Below, in pieces: positions 9,432 through 21,528 of a DNA stretch of 64,000 nucleotides. The notes below the pieces were generated by a model that was not told where the DNA came from, made no database searches, and was given only the letters and a program-made list of their open reading frames with translations. A program made the translations under genes and the position numbers. How positions within the stretch are numbered: the first letter of the stretch is position 1; each line of letters starts with the position of its first letter. The stretch is from Dactylorhiza incarnata (taxonomy: Eukaryota; Streptophyta; Magnoliopsida; Asparagales; Orchidaceae), in the NCBI GenBank assembly GCA_033032865.1, contig JAWHQI010000503.1:310001-374000 (forward strand), read 5' to 3'.

Positions 9432-12400
9432 CTCCCCCTTGATGTGAGCTCCGTCAACCACACCGAGCAGCGAGCGAAGCTTCCTGAATGGCCCCGCAGA
9501 TAGGGGCTTCGTGAAAATATCTGCTATGTTGTCTTCGCTCCGCACATGCTCCACCGCAATCAAGCCACCCAACACCTTCTCTCTAATGAAGTGATGCTCG
9601 ATCTCTATATATTTTGTTCTTTCGTGACACACTGGATTGGTTACCAGTTTCAAAGCGCTCTCGTTGTCACCGCGAAAAACAGTAGGTCCGCTGACCTTCT
9701 CATCCACATCTTCCACCAGCCTCCTCAGCCAGACACACTCCTGGGCTGCTAAGCATGACGCCTTGTACTCAGCCTATATGGTGGATAGTGAGATAGAATC
9801 CTGCTTCTTGCCACACCACGAGATAGAAGCAACTCCACATAGAAACACATAACCTGATGTCGACTTGCGATCATCAGCGTCACCTCCATAATCTGCATCT
9901 GTGTACCCATGCAGCTTGAAGTCAGACTTCTCTCCATAAGACAACCCAATCTCAAGGGTTCCCTTCACGTACTTCAGAATCCCTTTGGCTACCTCCAGAT
10001 GAGGCTTCCGCGGCTCCTGCATATACCGACTAACTCGATCGACGGCAAAAGCGATGTCCGGCCTCGTGATAGTCAGGTAGATCAAACTCCCCATCAGTTC
10101 CCGGAAGACCTTCAGATCAGAAAGAATCCTCCCTTCTTCCTTCCAAAGCTTCAACCCAACCTCCAATGGAACAGAGCTGCTCTTCCCCTCCTTCATGCTG
10201 AATCTCTCGACAATCTTCTCAGCGTAAGCCCTCTGGGAAACGAACAGTCCACCACTTCTCTTCTCAACCTGAAGTCCAAGGAAATGGTGCAGTTCACCAA
10301 GATCCTTCATCTCAAAGCGAACAGATAACTGCTGCCTCAGCGCCGCAACCTTTTCACTGTTGTTCCTGGTAACGATCATGTCGTCGACGTACAACAGTAC
10401 CAGAACATGAAGATCTTCACTCTTCTTCACGAACATGCTAGAGTCTGAGTCTGAGGCATCATAACCACAGAACTGCAGGTACTCTGCAATCTTCCCATAC
10501 CAGGCTCTCGACGCCTGTTTCAACCCGTAGAGGGCCATCTTCAGTTTGCACACGTGTTGTGGGTGTGACTTGGACACGTATCCAGGTGGTTGCACTATGA
10601 ATATGTCCTTGTCAATCTCTCTGTATAGGAACGCGCTCTTCACATCAAGCTGCCACAGCTTCCACCCTCGGCACACTGCCAGAGCAATGACCGTCCTTAC
10701 CAACATCATCTTCACCATAGGACTAAACGTCTCCTCGTAATCCTCTCCATATGTTTGTGAGAAACCTCGAGCGACAAGCCTAGCCTCGTACCGCTCAACT
10801 CCTCCATCAGATTTCTTCTTAATATTGTACACCCACTTACAGGTGACAGATTTGATGCCCTCCACCATGGGAACAAGTTCTCATGTCTCATTTTTCTCCA
10901 AAGCTTTCATCTCCTCATCCATGGCCACGTCCCACTCCTTGGTGCCAACAACATCTTCAAAGCGGGCAGGTTCCCTCTCGTTGAGTGGTCCTGCGAAGAA
11001 GCAGAAGACCAAGCTCACGAAGTTCCCCTCCTTATAGTGAGAAGGCGGGACGATAGTCCACTTCGACCTCCTCAAGGCTTGTCCACTCTCTACCACCCCG
11101 GTAGACTCCTCCTCTACAACTCGTATCCCCTCATCTCTTGGAGCACTGCCCCCCCTACTTCTCGAACTCAAATCTTCCCCTGAGCCAGATGGCGATGGGG
11201 CACTGGGAGATAGCTCCAACTCCACAGTAGAGTCCTCAGTGACTCTCTCTTCACACCTGCTAAAAAATCCACTCTCCGACAGTACTACAGAAGAGACTCC
11301 CTGATATGAGATTAGTTCGTCAAACACCACATCGCGCGAGACGACGAACTTGTGAGTCTGCGGATCCATGCACTTCCACCCCTTCTTCCGCTCATCGTAG
11401 CCGATGAAGACACGCTTCCGTGGTTTCGATTCCAACTTAGTTCTCTGGGCATCTGGAAGGTGCACGAAGCAGGTAGAACCAAACACTCTCATGTGCCCAT
11501 ATTTGGCTTCTCCCCGAACATAAGCTGGTGTGGAGACACCATCCAGTTAGGACTCAAAGGTAGCCGATTGAACACGTGGGTAGCACACACCATTCCGTCC
11601 ACCCACAAGGCCTTGGGAATCCCCTTGGCATGTAACCAACTCCTGGTAGTCTCCACCAGATGGAGGATCTTCCTCTCTGCAACCCCATTTTGCTGAGGGG
11701 TGTGGGCGCAAGAGAGCTCTCGCCGAATGCCGTATTTCCTGCAGAAAGAAGCAAACTCGTTAGAGGTAAACCCCCCCCCCCTCCCATTATCACTTCGCAG
11801 CTTCTTCACCCTCAGGTCCAGCCTCCCCTCCACAAGTTCCTTCCACTCCTGGAACTTCTCAAACACTTCAGACTTCTACTTTAGAAAGTAGACCCACGTG
11901 TAGCGGGTGTAGTCATCCACCAGAACCAGCACATACTTATTTCCTCCATAAGTGAGGGTGACACACGGCCCCATCACATCAGCGTGTACGCACTCAAGGG
12001 GTACCTTACACCTCGTCTCCGACTTGTCAAATGGAAGTCGATGTGACTTTCCATATTGACAGCCCTCGTATACATGTCCGTCGCCGCAAGAAGAGAGATT
12101 AGGCATGCCGCTCACCAGACCCTTAGCAGCCATTATCTTCAACTTGTCCATCCCCAAATGACCCAGTCTCTCATGTCAGATCGCAGCGCTGTCATTTGTC
12201 TTCAGCTTGTCCACATAGGCATTTGTAGACAGAACATGCAAATCCTTCACCCTTCTCTTAGTGAGTATGATGTCAGCATCAACAGACGACAAGTTTTTCA
12301 GAAACTTCACCTCCTTCGGTCCAAACAGCACGTGGTATCCTGCATCCACTGCATTTGCAACCGAGAAGAGATTCTTCTTCATGCCCGACACATGATACAC

Positions 12401-12491
12401 ACTATTCAGTGTCAGTGGCTTCTCTTCACTTCCTAGAGATACCATCCCTTCTTGCTCCACAGGATGCACCGTATCATCCGCAGTGATGATG
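9426..12491 (-). pseudogene. Copia D pol: protease C-terminus, integrase, reverse transcriptase, RNase H
   Basis: Reading on the minus strand: the protease tail and GAG-pre-integrase (12176-12491), the integrase zinc finger and core (11489-12157) with HERLGH, the acidic residues in HADVMGP and RSDNG, and NGVAERK. The integrase C-terminus follows (10881-11492). Then comes reverse transcriptase (9774-10868), with the intact catalytic motif LLYVDDM and the downstream LYGLKQASRAWY motif in the correct order. RNase H (9426-9773) ends in ADIFTKPLS. It would copy and integrate the element, but this copy has in-frame stops (for example at 9774 and near 11870) and a frame break at a C-run (about 11769-11781) beside the RSDNG motif. 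F is inserted in the protease region at 12492. Confidence 0.9.
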
Positions 12492-12496
12492 GCATC

Positions 12497-13829
12497 TGAA
12501 AGTGCACAGTTAACCTCACTAGAATTCTCTAGAGGGGGGGGGGGGGGAATAGAGATTTAAAAGTGCAAAGTGAATAATTATATATATATATATGTGTAGT
12601 GTTCACAGATTAAGTCTTCCCACACACCAACAAGAATTAAGCAAATAAAGAAAGTAAATGCAAGACAAGAAAGCACAACACAACACAAAGAAATATAGTG
12701 GTTCCCCAAACTTTGGTTAGTCCACTCTTCTACCCCCTTGGTAGGAAATTCACTATCTTGTACTGAGTCTTTTGATAAGGAGACTCTTAGAACCACCCTG
12801 AGTCTTTTGACAATGAGACTCTTAGAACCAACTGAGTCTTTTGAAAAGGAGACTCTTAGAACCAGTACAACTGAATTTTTTGAAGAGAGATTCTAAAAAC
12901 TCTTTTACAATATGTGAAAATAAAGGTGAAGAAGAAAGAGAGATAATATAAAGACAAAAAGGAATCTTCTTCCTAGCAAGAAGATTGGAAGCACAAGAAG
13001 TAGTGAATGAAATCTCTCTTCTATAGTGAGAAGGAGATTGTAGCCCTTTTCTCTCTTTTGTGAAAGCTATTAGAGTTTGTAGCAGTATGGCTTCAGAGAG
13101 AGAAGGAGAAGGAAGCTTGTTCTTTGCTGCATCACTATTTCTCAATTTTCTCTTTTCACTTAGGAGCTCTTCCTCTTTTTCAAATGTAAAAATGGTGAAT
13201 CACTTCTTGTAGCTCTCTGCCGACCACCTTGTTATTTATAGCTCTGTTCATTAAAATAACACTATAGGAGAATAATCAATTAGCATGCAGAGTATTAGAA
13301 ACAAAGAGAAATTTCCATAACAAATATATCCATAGAAGGAAAGTATTCAATCTGATTTCAAATAATGTCCATAAAGGATTTAATCAATTTAGCCAAGAAT
13401 CTATTAGAGGAAAGAATGATTCAGAACGGCTATAAAGAATAAATTGATTCCATATAAATCAGATTTATAAAAGAAGGAAAGAGATCTAGCAATTTTTGAA
13501 TTAATCATAGAAATCGACGTGCGTCGATTACTATTCAATGTGCGCGTCGAATTCGTCCTGGCTGGACGTCGAGAGGAGAATAAGGAAGGTGCATCGACTA
13601 AGGTGCGTCGACTTCTCAAGATACGTCGACTAGAAGTCAGAGCTACGTCGACATATGATACGTCGAATTCTTCTTAAAGGTACTTCGACTCATTCTGAAA
13701 GGGATGTCGATACTACATCGACGTTGCGTCGAATACTATTCGACGCATATTTACTTAACCTTGATTTTCCTTTCTTAGAATTCATATTCAATTCTTTTTC
13801 AGGGGTTAAGAGAAATCATTTTCCCAACA
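12497..13829 (-). repeat. 3' LTR of F
   Basis: Edges TGAAAGTGCA and TTCCCAACA. It holds a (TA)n tract near 12580-12592, repeated GAGTCTTTTGA blocks at 12761-12850 (period about 38), a minus-strand TATAAATAA (13232-13241) and a GTCGA-rich cluster in U3 (13514-13746). Confidence 0.9.
13514..13746. repeat. GTCGA/TCGAC palindromic cluster in U3 of F
   Basis: More than twelve copies of CGTCGA or its complement TCGACG lie within 233 bp, many facing each other as TGCGTCGA...TCGACGCA. The same cluster is in the partner LTR (22546-22778). Confidence 0.85.
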
Positions 13830-13920
13830 ATCTCCCCCTATTTGTCTTAACCTTATTTAGAGGGAAATTGTACTAGCATATAATTAACCCAGCACAGTAT
13901 TTGTAAAGATAAGAGATATA

Positions 13921-15712
13921 TTAAATAATCAGAAGAGAAATTAGAATAAGAAAGCATATGACAAGTATTTGTCTTTCACAAGAATTAAACCAGAAACTTT
14001 TTTTGTACATGAAGTTGACAAAAGCAGAATAAAGTTTCCTAGATAAGTTTTCAATGGCATCAAAAATGTAGCCCCTGGCTCTATCAGGTCGTTCCTGGAC
14101 ATTCCTGATGATTGTATGCAGTTTTTCCAATAGTTTATCACCATCAGGGATTGTGTCATTTATGGAGTAGCCTTTGCTGATGATGATTGCTGCCTTTTCA
14201 TCTATCATCTCAATTGTAATGTTTTGAACTTTCTTTTCAGTAGGCTTGATCTCAGGTGGTCCCTTGCCATCAAGCTTGGGCCTATATTCTGTTTTCTTTT
14301 CTGATTGCTGCTTCTCAGGAATCTCAGCCATTTTTCCTTTCCCTTTCCAGGGTGAGGCATGCTACTTGTCTAATTTTACAGGTCTGTTGGGCTTCTTGTA
14401 GGGAATGTAAGTATCTTCTGTACACCCTACACCCTTCTTGTGTTTTTGACCTTTTTCTAGAATGATCCCTGCCTGAGGGTTTTTCTTTTGATAAGCTTCA
14501 ATATCAAACAATTTCTTTGGAATCCTGATAGAAGATTCAGCAAGAATTTGTTCCTTAGTCATTCCCTTGTTGATCTTTTCCATCCGGGCATTCCTTTTAT
14601 CTTCCACTTCTTTCCTAGCTGCTTCATATTCATACAATTCTCTTTCTCTTATCTCTTCATGCCTTTTTTCCATGTCAGGGTCATGGTACTCCTTTACAGG
14701 GCTGTTAGGAGTGATAATAGGCATCTTTTCAAATCTTTTTATTTCCTCACATGCTTTTCTATACTTCTTTTCTTTTGCATACTCTTTCCTTTCTTCTTTG
14801 GAGAAGTTTTGCCAGTAGGGAATGGCTTCTCTTTTCCTTTTCATCTGTCCTTCTGGACTTTGCCTAGGTAGGATCTGTTTAGTGAGTTTTGCTATTGGAG
14901 GAGGTAGAGGTAGCAGTGGAGGTATAGAAGAAGGTTGAGGTGGAGGTAGAGGTGGAGATGAAGGTAGAGAAGGAAGTTGAGGTGGAGGTAGAGGTAGAGG
15001 TGGAGAGGGAGATTTGTCTCTTCCAGTCTCTTCTGAAGGGATGTCCTCAAGTAGAGGTGTCTTCGGTTTGATGTAACTGGCAGAGAAGCCATGAGAGTGA
15101 TGCTGAAACTCTTCTTCACATAGGGGTGCATCAGTCCACATCTGTCCCTTCCAGTCATCAGAGGTGGCTGCTTCTTCCTCCCCCTGAACTCCTGAGTTCT
15201 TTACCACAGGAAGCTCCCCCTGAGTATATGGGGCATGAATTCTAAATGCTGAATTCACAGCATGATCTCCTTCAGTGTGATAAGAGGAGGTCTCTCCAAA
15301 GTATTTGTTGAATGTGTAGTCAGAGTGATTGGAGAGGATTGAAGCCTATTATAAGAGAAGATGTTGGTGTAATCTTTTAGAGATAATGTGTAGAATTGAA
15401 AAAGAAATTAATCCTGAGCTTTTAAGAGAGATAGATAACCTGACAAGGGGGGTTTCTGGAGCAACTCTCCCCCTAGTTTATATCCTGCACAAAGGATTTA
15501 AACCTTTCTGGCGACAGAGGCCGTTCTTGAATGAGAGCATTTAGCTCAGGTAGAGAAGAAGAGAGGGTTGCCAGTTTGGCTGCATAGGTGTTGATCATGG
15601 CAGCGCATTCGTTGGCGAAATGATTCAGGCGATTCTGGAAATCACTTACTAGGTGTTCGAGAGCATCGTTCATCGTTTTGATGAGGGCCGATTGATCAGG
15701 AGTTGGTGTCAT
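13921..15712 (-). pseudogene. Envelope-like region of F (proline-rich, coiled-coil, C-terminal membrane anchor)
   Basis: Three minus-strand pieces. The first (15473-15712) starts MTPTPDQSALIKTMNDAL. The second (14362-15258, open upstream to about 15345) has a run of PPLPLPPP-type repeats (14890-15010) and a charged helical stretch (KEERKEYAKEKK). The third (13921-14331) is in the same frame as the second after a single TAG, and ends in a hydrophobic segment ILVICFLILISLLII followed by the stop. A proline-rich stem, helical part and terminal anchor after pol match the envelope-like frame reported for SIRE elements. Sequence similarity to any viral envelope is not apparent. One frame change (15345-15473) and one stop break it. 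Confidence 0.65.
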
Positions 15713-15714
15713 TG

Positions 15715-15718
<4 letters not shown>

Positions 15719-15754
<36 letters not shown>
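15719..15754. repeat. (AG)18 microsatellite
   Basis: An uninterrupted AG run of 36 bases, just upstream (minus sense) of the first frame of the envelope-like region of F. Confidence 0.95.
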
Positions 15755-15757
<3 letters not shown>

Positions 15758-15914
15758 GAAGACGAAGTTTTGGCGAGTTTTAGGAGAGTATATGCTATGA
15801 AATAAGAAGTATTATTTAAAGGAGGTGAAACGTTGAGAAAGGAAACAGAAATCAAGGTATATCAGGTAATCCAATCGTCAAAAGAGGAAGTGAGGATTTG
15901 ATTCTAATTGTAGC

Positions 15915-16135
15915 CAGAAGTTGACGTTACGTCGAATTGATGTCGACATATACGTCGATATAAAGTCGACGCTCAGTGGAGATTTGTCCACGTAGCGTTC
16001 TGTCGACGTGTTCATAGCCCTGCGTCGATATCAATTCGACGGAGCGTAGATAAGTTATCGATGTATCTTTGCCGGGAAGAAATCAACGCCAGCGTCGAGT
16101 TCTTCTCAAGGGTGCGTCGATATGTATTCGACGCA
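15915..16135. repeat. Second GTCGA/TCGAC cluster of F (between pol and the envelope-like region)
   Basis: Repeated CGTCGA and TCGACG motifs again, including GTGCGTCGATATGTATTCGA at 16110-16130, in a stretch that is not part of a recognised domain. Confidence 0.8.
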
Positions 16136-16191
16136 TCTTCAAATACTTTCTTAGATTTCCTGATTTCTTTTAGATTTCCCCACAATGGTAG

Positions 16192-19100
16192 TTACAGACT
16201 ACCATCAAGCATTCCTAAGGTGTTGATGAAATAGTTATGCTTAATTTCATCTAAGGGTTTTGTGAAGATGTCTGCTCTTTGATTGTCTTTGGGAATATAT
16301 TCTAAGGTTATTTTACCCTTCTCAACACTGTCTCTAAGGAAGTGATGTCTGATCTCTATATGTTTGGTCCTACTATGAAGGACTGGGTTGGATGCTATGG
16401 ATATAGCACTAGAGCTATCACAATAGATCTTAGAGTTATGTATTTTCCAATTTGTAGTCAAGTAGCTGATTTTGCATCCACAAGATTTGTGAACAACAGC
16501 TCCCAGCAGCTATGTATTCAGCTTCAGCTGTTGAGGTTGAGACTGAGGTTTGTTTCTTACTAAACCATGATATCAATCTGTCACCTAGGAATTGGCAGGT
16601 ACCAGATGTGCTTTTTCTATCAACCCTACATCCAGCATAATCTGCATCTGAGAAACCTATTAATTCAAAGTTGGTTTCTGCTGAGTACCATAGTCCTAGT
16701 TCAGGGGTTCCCTTTAGGTATCTAAGAATCCTTTTTACAGAGGTGAGATGGGATTCCTTTGGATCAACCTGAAATCTAGCACATATGCAAGTGGCAAACA
16801 TGATATCAGGTCTGCTAGCTGTTAGATATAGAAGGGATCTTATGATGGCCCTATAAGTCTTTTGATCTACTGATTTTCCTTTATCATCTTTTTCTATAAT
16901 GACATTGGTTGTCATGGGTGTTTTCATGGTAGATGCTGATTCCATACCAAACTTTTTGATTAGCTCTTTAGTATATTTGGATTGTGAGATTAAGATTCCC
17001 TCACTACTTTGATTTACTTGTAATCCCAAGAAATATGAGAGTTCTCCCATACTACTCATTTCAAATTTAGATTGCATTAGATTAGCAAATCTTTTACACA
17101 ATTTAGGATGAGTTGAGCTAAAGATGATCTCATCTACATATATTTGAACAAGGAGGAGTTGGTTTTTATGGGTTCTAGTAAAGAGTGTCTTGTCTACTTT
17201 TCCTCTTTCAAAGGAATTTTCTAAAAGAAAATTAGAGAGAGTTTCATACCAAGCTCTAGGTGCTTGCTTAAGACCATATAGTGCTTTGTTAAGTCTATAA
17301 ACAAAGTTAGGAGAAGAGGGATTAACAAAACCTGGTGGTTGCTCCACATATACCTCTTCTTGAAGATCACCATTCAGAAAAGCACTCTTGACATCCATTT
17401 GGTAGACTTTCATCTTCATGAAGGCTGCATAGGCAAGAAAGAGCCTGATTGCCTCTAATCTGGCTACTGGAGCAAAGGTCTGGTTGTAGTCTATCCCTTC
17501 TTCTTGTCTATATCCTTGTGCTACAAGTCTTGCCTTGTTCTTGACAATTACTCCTGTGGAATCTAGTTTGTTCCTGTATACCCATTTTGTACCAATCACA
17601 GGGTAGTTTCTTGGTCTTTCAACTAGGTTCCATACTTTGTTTCTCTCAAATTGGCCTAGTTCTTCTTGCATGGTCATAGTCCAGTGAGGATCACAATTTG
17701 CTTCCTCAAACTTCTTTGGTTCAACTTGTGATAGGAAGCATTGGAGCATCATCCCATTGGAGACCTGGTGTCTTGTTCTTACTCATGTATTGGGGTCTCC
17801 AATTACTTGAGTTTGTGGATGATCTTTCAAATTGACCCTTGTCCTGTCTGGACTTGTCAGATGTTCTTCTTCCTCATTGGTGATAGGATCAATATCCACC
17901 TGGCCTTCCTGAACCATGTTCTCTTGTGGGAGTTGGTTTTGAATGCTCTTTTCTGAATCTTCTTCATGTTCTTGTTCAGACTCCTCACTTGATTCCTTTA
18001 TCTTGTTTTCTTTTCCATTATCTGTGTTCTCTAGAACCAGTTGTTCAAGCTGTGTTTTTATGCTGCTGCTTTCCTGTGGAAAACAGCTGGTGGGAGTTCC
18101 CTCCCCCTTAAATAGCATGTTAGTTTCATGAAATATAATGTGCATAGACTCTTCAATTTTAAGAGTTCTCTTGTTATAGCACATATAGGCTTTACTAGAT
18201 GCTGAATATCCCAGAAATATTCCATCATCAGATTTCTTATCAAACTTGACAAGATGATCTTTTCCATTATTTAGGATAAAACAAGCACATCCAAAGATCT
18301 TAAAATATTTAACTATATGTGTTTTTCCTTTCAGGAGCTCATATGGAGTTTTTGATTTAGTTTTGTGTATTAGGCTTCTATTTAGAACATAGTTGGCAGT
18401 GTTGACTGCTTCAGCCCAGAAAGTTTTTGGCAAACCTGATTCTACAAGTAAGGTCCTTCATGATTCTATTAAAGTTCTATTCTTTCTTTCAGCAACTCCA
18501 TTTTGCTGAGGAGTTCTAGGGGCTGAAAAACTTTGTTTGATACCTATCTCTTCACAGAAACTACTCATAAACTGATTTTCAAATTTAGTCCCATGATCAC
18601 TTCTGATTATGGAAACCTGACTATTGAGTTCAGATTGAATTTGTTTTATGAATCTTGAGAGTGTCTCGTGGGTTCCAGACTTAGCCCTTAGAAAGAATAC
18701 CCAGGTGAATCTAGAGTAGTCATCCACAATGACTAGGGTATAGGATTTTCCACCTAAGCTCTGAGTGGATATGGGACCAAAGAGATCCATGTGTAGTAAG
18801 TAAAGGACCCTGGGAGAGTCATCCTTACCAATTGGTTTGAAGGATGATTTGGTTTGTTTTCCTAGTTGGCAAGGTCTGCATGGAGAATCCTTAGAGTACC
18901 TACCCTTTGGTAAGCCTCTGACTTGGTTATTCTTTGCTAGTTTACTAATTGTTTTGTAGTTTAGATGACCTGATCTCCTATGCCATAATTCACTTTTATC
19001 AATAATATTGTTGAATAAACAGACTTCTGTGGGTGAGGAACTAAAGTCCACTACATATACTTTTCCTTTTCTAATTCCATTGAGTACTGTGGCACCAGTC

Positions 19101-19405
19101 TTGATATCAATAATATGGCAGAATAGTGTGGTGAATTTTACCTCATACTTACCATTTTCACATATCTGACTTATACTTATCAGATTGTGCTTTAGTCCTT
19201 TGACTACTGCCACATTCTTGAAGGTGACTTCCCCTTCTTTGAAATCTCCAAAGCCCTTGGTTTGGCCACAACTAGAGTCTCCAAAAGTTACTGATGGTCC
19301 AAGTCTGTCCTCAAAGTTGATTAACAGGTTTTTGCATCCTGTCATGTGCATGGAGCATCCACTGTCTAAGTACCACACCAGCCTGGAGATGTGATACATC
19401 TGCAC
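16192..19405 (-). pseudogene. Pol of F (protease, integrase, RT, RNase H)
   Basis: On the minus strand: protease WYLDSGCSMHMTG (about 19360), integrase zinc finger (ELWHRRSGH, CRPCQLGK), integrase core with MDLFGP, IIRSDHG and NGVAERKN, one in-frame TGA at 18458-18460, the integrase C-terminus (17783-18433), a stop, then RT (16436-17752). RT has [21 protein letters not shown] and [12 protein letters not shown]. The catalytic loop reads IYVDEII, so the second Asp of YVDD is Glu. RNase H follows (16192-16461, ending ADIFTKPLD) after a one-base frame change near 16450. It would replicate and integrate F; this copy is defective. Confidence 0.9.
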
Positions 19406-19413
19406 ATAAAATT

Positions 19414-21432
19414 TTAAACATTAGTTTGAACCCTGCTGAGCTGGGGTCCCTTTCTCCCATCAGTGTGAAATTTAATGAAAGAGTAAGTGAGTTTTTCTGA
19501 ATATCCTTCCTCCTTTAGGGGCATTGGTTTATCATACCAATTTTCTTTGGTGATGTTACAGAAGTAGTGATCATAGTAAAAGGAGATGGATTGAGATTGT
19601 TGTTTGGTAGAGGAGAGATGTCTGTCTGATTGGTTGCGTCGATATGTATTCGACGTAGGTTTAAGGTTGCGTCGATATGAAGTCGACGCTTTCTCCATTC
19701 TGTGTTTACTTTCAGTCGAAGCATGAGAGAGGTTGCGTCGGGCAGGAGTCGACGCACTTTGGTGTATGCGTCGATTAGAAGTCGACGCACGTGGATGAGT
19801 ATTCGACGCAAGTTTAAATTTTTTCTGAGGATATCTTCCTAGAATTCCTTCATATATAATGGGATTAGTTTTATTAAAGACAGTGGTTGTCTCTGGATTT
19901 TCCTGTGATCTCTCTCCTGTCAAATGTCCTTCCCTAGTGGAGTGAATGGGATGTCTCCAAACAGATTTCCTAGGTGATTGAGATTTTGGTTCTAAGTTAG
20001 TATTATCTTCTAGTTGTCTAAATCTATTAGTAAGATTTTTAGAGATGTTCTTGAGCTTCTGACTTCTCCCATTTAGAGAGTCTTCAAAGGACTTTGCTTT
20101 TGCTAGCTCATTTCTTAGTGTTTGATTTTCTGTACAGATTTTGTCTAATTCTTTTTCTAAGAGTCCTAGACTGAGCTCATAGTTATTATACTGTGTATTC
20201 ACTTGTTTGAGAATTTTTAATTCATTTCTTAGTTCATCTATTTCTTTTTCAGATTTGATTAAATTTAAACGGAATTCTTTGAAATTGTTTTTGAAGTCAG
20301 TGGAAGATAAATCTACATCATCAAGTATATTTACCATGGATGTGTCATCAGGCTTCTCAGTGGCCATCAAACAAGTTTCCTCCAGCTTGGTCTCTTCTTG
20401 ATCATTGTCAGATGAGGTGCTTTCTTCAGGTTCTGAATCACTCCATGATTGAGCAATGAGACCTTTCTCTTTCTTCTTTTTCTTCTGTAGATCTGTTCTT
20501 TTCAGATCTTTCTTTTTGCTGATCTCCTTAGGACATTCAGGTGCAATATGTCCAGGTTTCCTGCAAGAGTAACATATAATCTCTTTAGTAGGTGTTTTAT
20601 TATACCTGGTTTTTGAGTCTCTTCCTCTGGATCCTTCTGATTTAATCCACTTCTTAAACCTTCTGGCTAGTAGACTGATCAGCTCCTCATCACTTGTAGA
20701 GGGTTCACCTTCAACAGCCTTCAATGCAATACTCTTTTCTTTTGAGAGTGAAGGAGCCTTTTCTTTCTCTTCTTTCTCAGCTCTTGTCTTCAACAGATGT
20801 TCATAAGATTTTAGTTTGCCCAACAGGACATCTGTTGAAATTTCTCTTTGACTTTTGGAGTCTCTAATTGGCCAGATTCTTGAATCCCAAGAGCTAGGGA
20901 TGCAAGTTAGCAGTTTGTCATTTATCTCAGTGAGAGATATGTCCTTTTCAAGTGTCTTCAACTCATTCACTATGAGGCTGAATCTGGCATACATGTCAGC
21001 AACACTTTCACCTTCTTTCTTCTGAAAGTTTTCATATTGAGAGATGAGTAGTGCCTTTTTATCCTTTTTCTCATCAGCACTTCCCTCTACCATTTTGGTG
21101 AGAGCTTCTCATACTTCCTTAGCTGACTCACAATCAGCAATCTTTTGGAAGATTTCATCTGAGAGGGTTGAGACTAGGATATTCATAGCCTTGGCATTAT
21201 GTCCTTGGGCTTTCTTTTCATCCTCTGTCCACTCAGCTTTTGGAGCAAGTGTTTCAGTCACTTTTTCACTTGAGTCCTTTCTGAATGGCTTGGGGGGACC
21301 TGTCAAGATAACATTAAACAATTTATCATCAATAGAGTTTAAATAAATTCTAATTCTTGTTTTCCAAAGTGCAAACTTTTCAAGGTTGCAAATTGGTGGT
21401 CTGGTGGAAGCATAATCTGTGATTTGTGCCAT
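19414..21432 (-). pseudogene. Gag of F
   Basis: The frame starts at an ATG at 21432 (MAQITDYASTRPP), close to the primer site. It runs through a DUF4219/UBN2-type gag core (KKEGESVADMYARF, LLTCIPSSWD) to a CCHC knuckle CYSCRKPGHIAPEC near 20570. A long coiled-coil stretch (20050-20330) and a basic repeat region at 19600-19815 follow, in which the CpG-rich DNA repeat encodes ASTSNRR-like units. One in-frame TGA (near 21108) replaces the usual TGG of an EVWEAL motif, as expected from C-to-T decay. Gag forms the particle shell. Confidence 0.88.
19630..19815. repeat. Third GTCGA/TCGAC cluster of F (inside gag)
   Basis: TTGCGTCGATATGTATTCGA occurs here as in the pol/env cluster, followed by five further copies. 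In the gag frame it encodes basic Ser/Thr/Arg repeats. Confidence 0.8.
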
Positions 21433-21528
21433 GTGAAAATTGATTGTTAGAAATATATATATATAAGAGGTAGAATCTTTTTGATCAAGGAGTTAACCTT
21501 TTTAGATCAACCTCCCTCTGATACCAAT

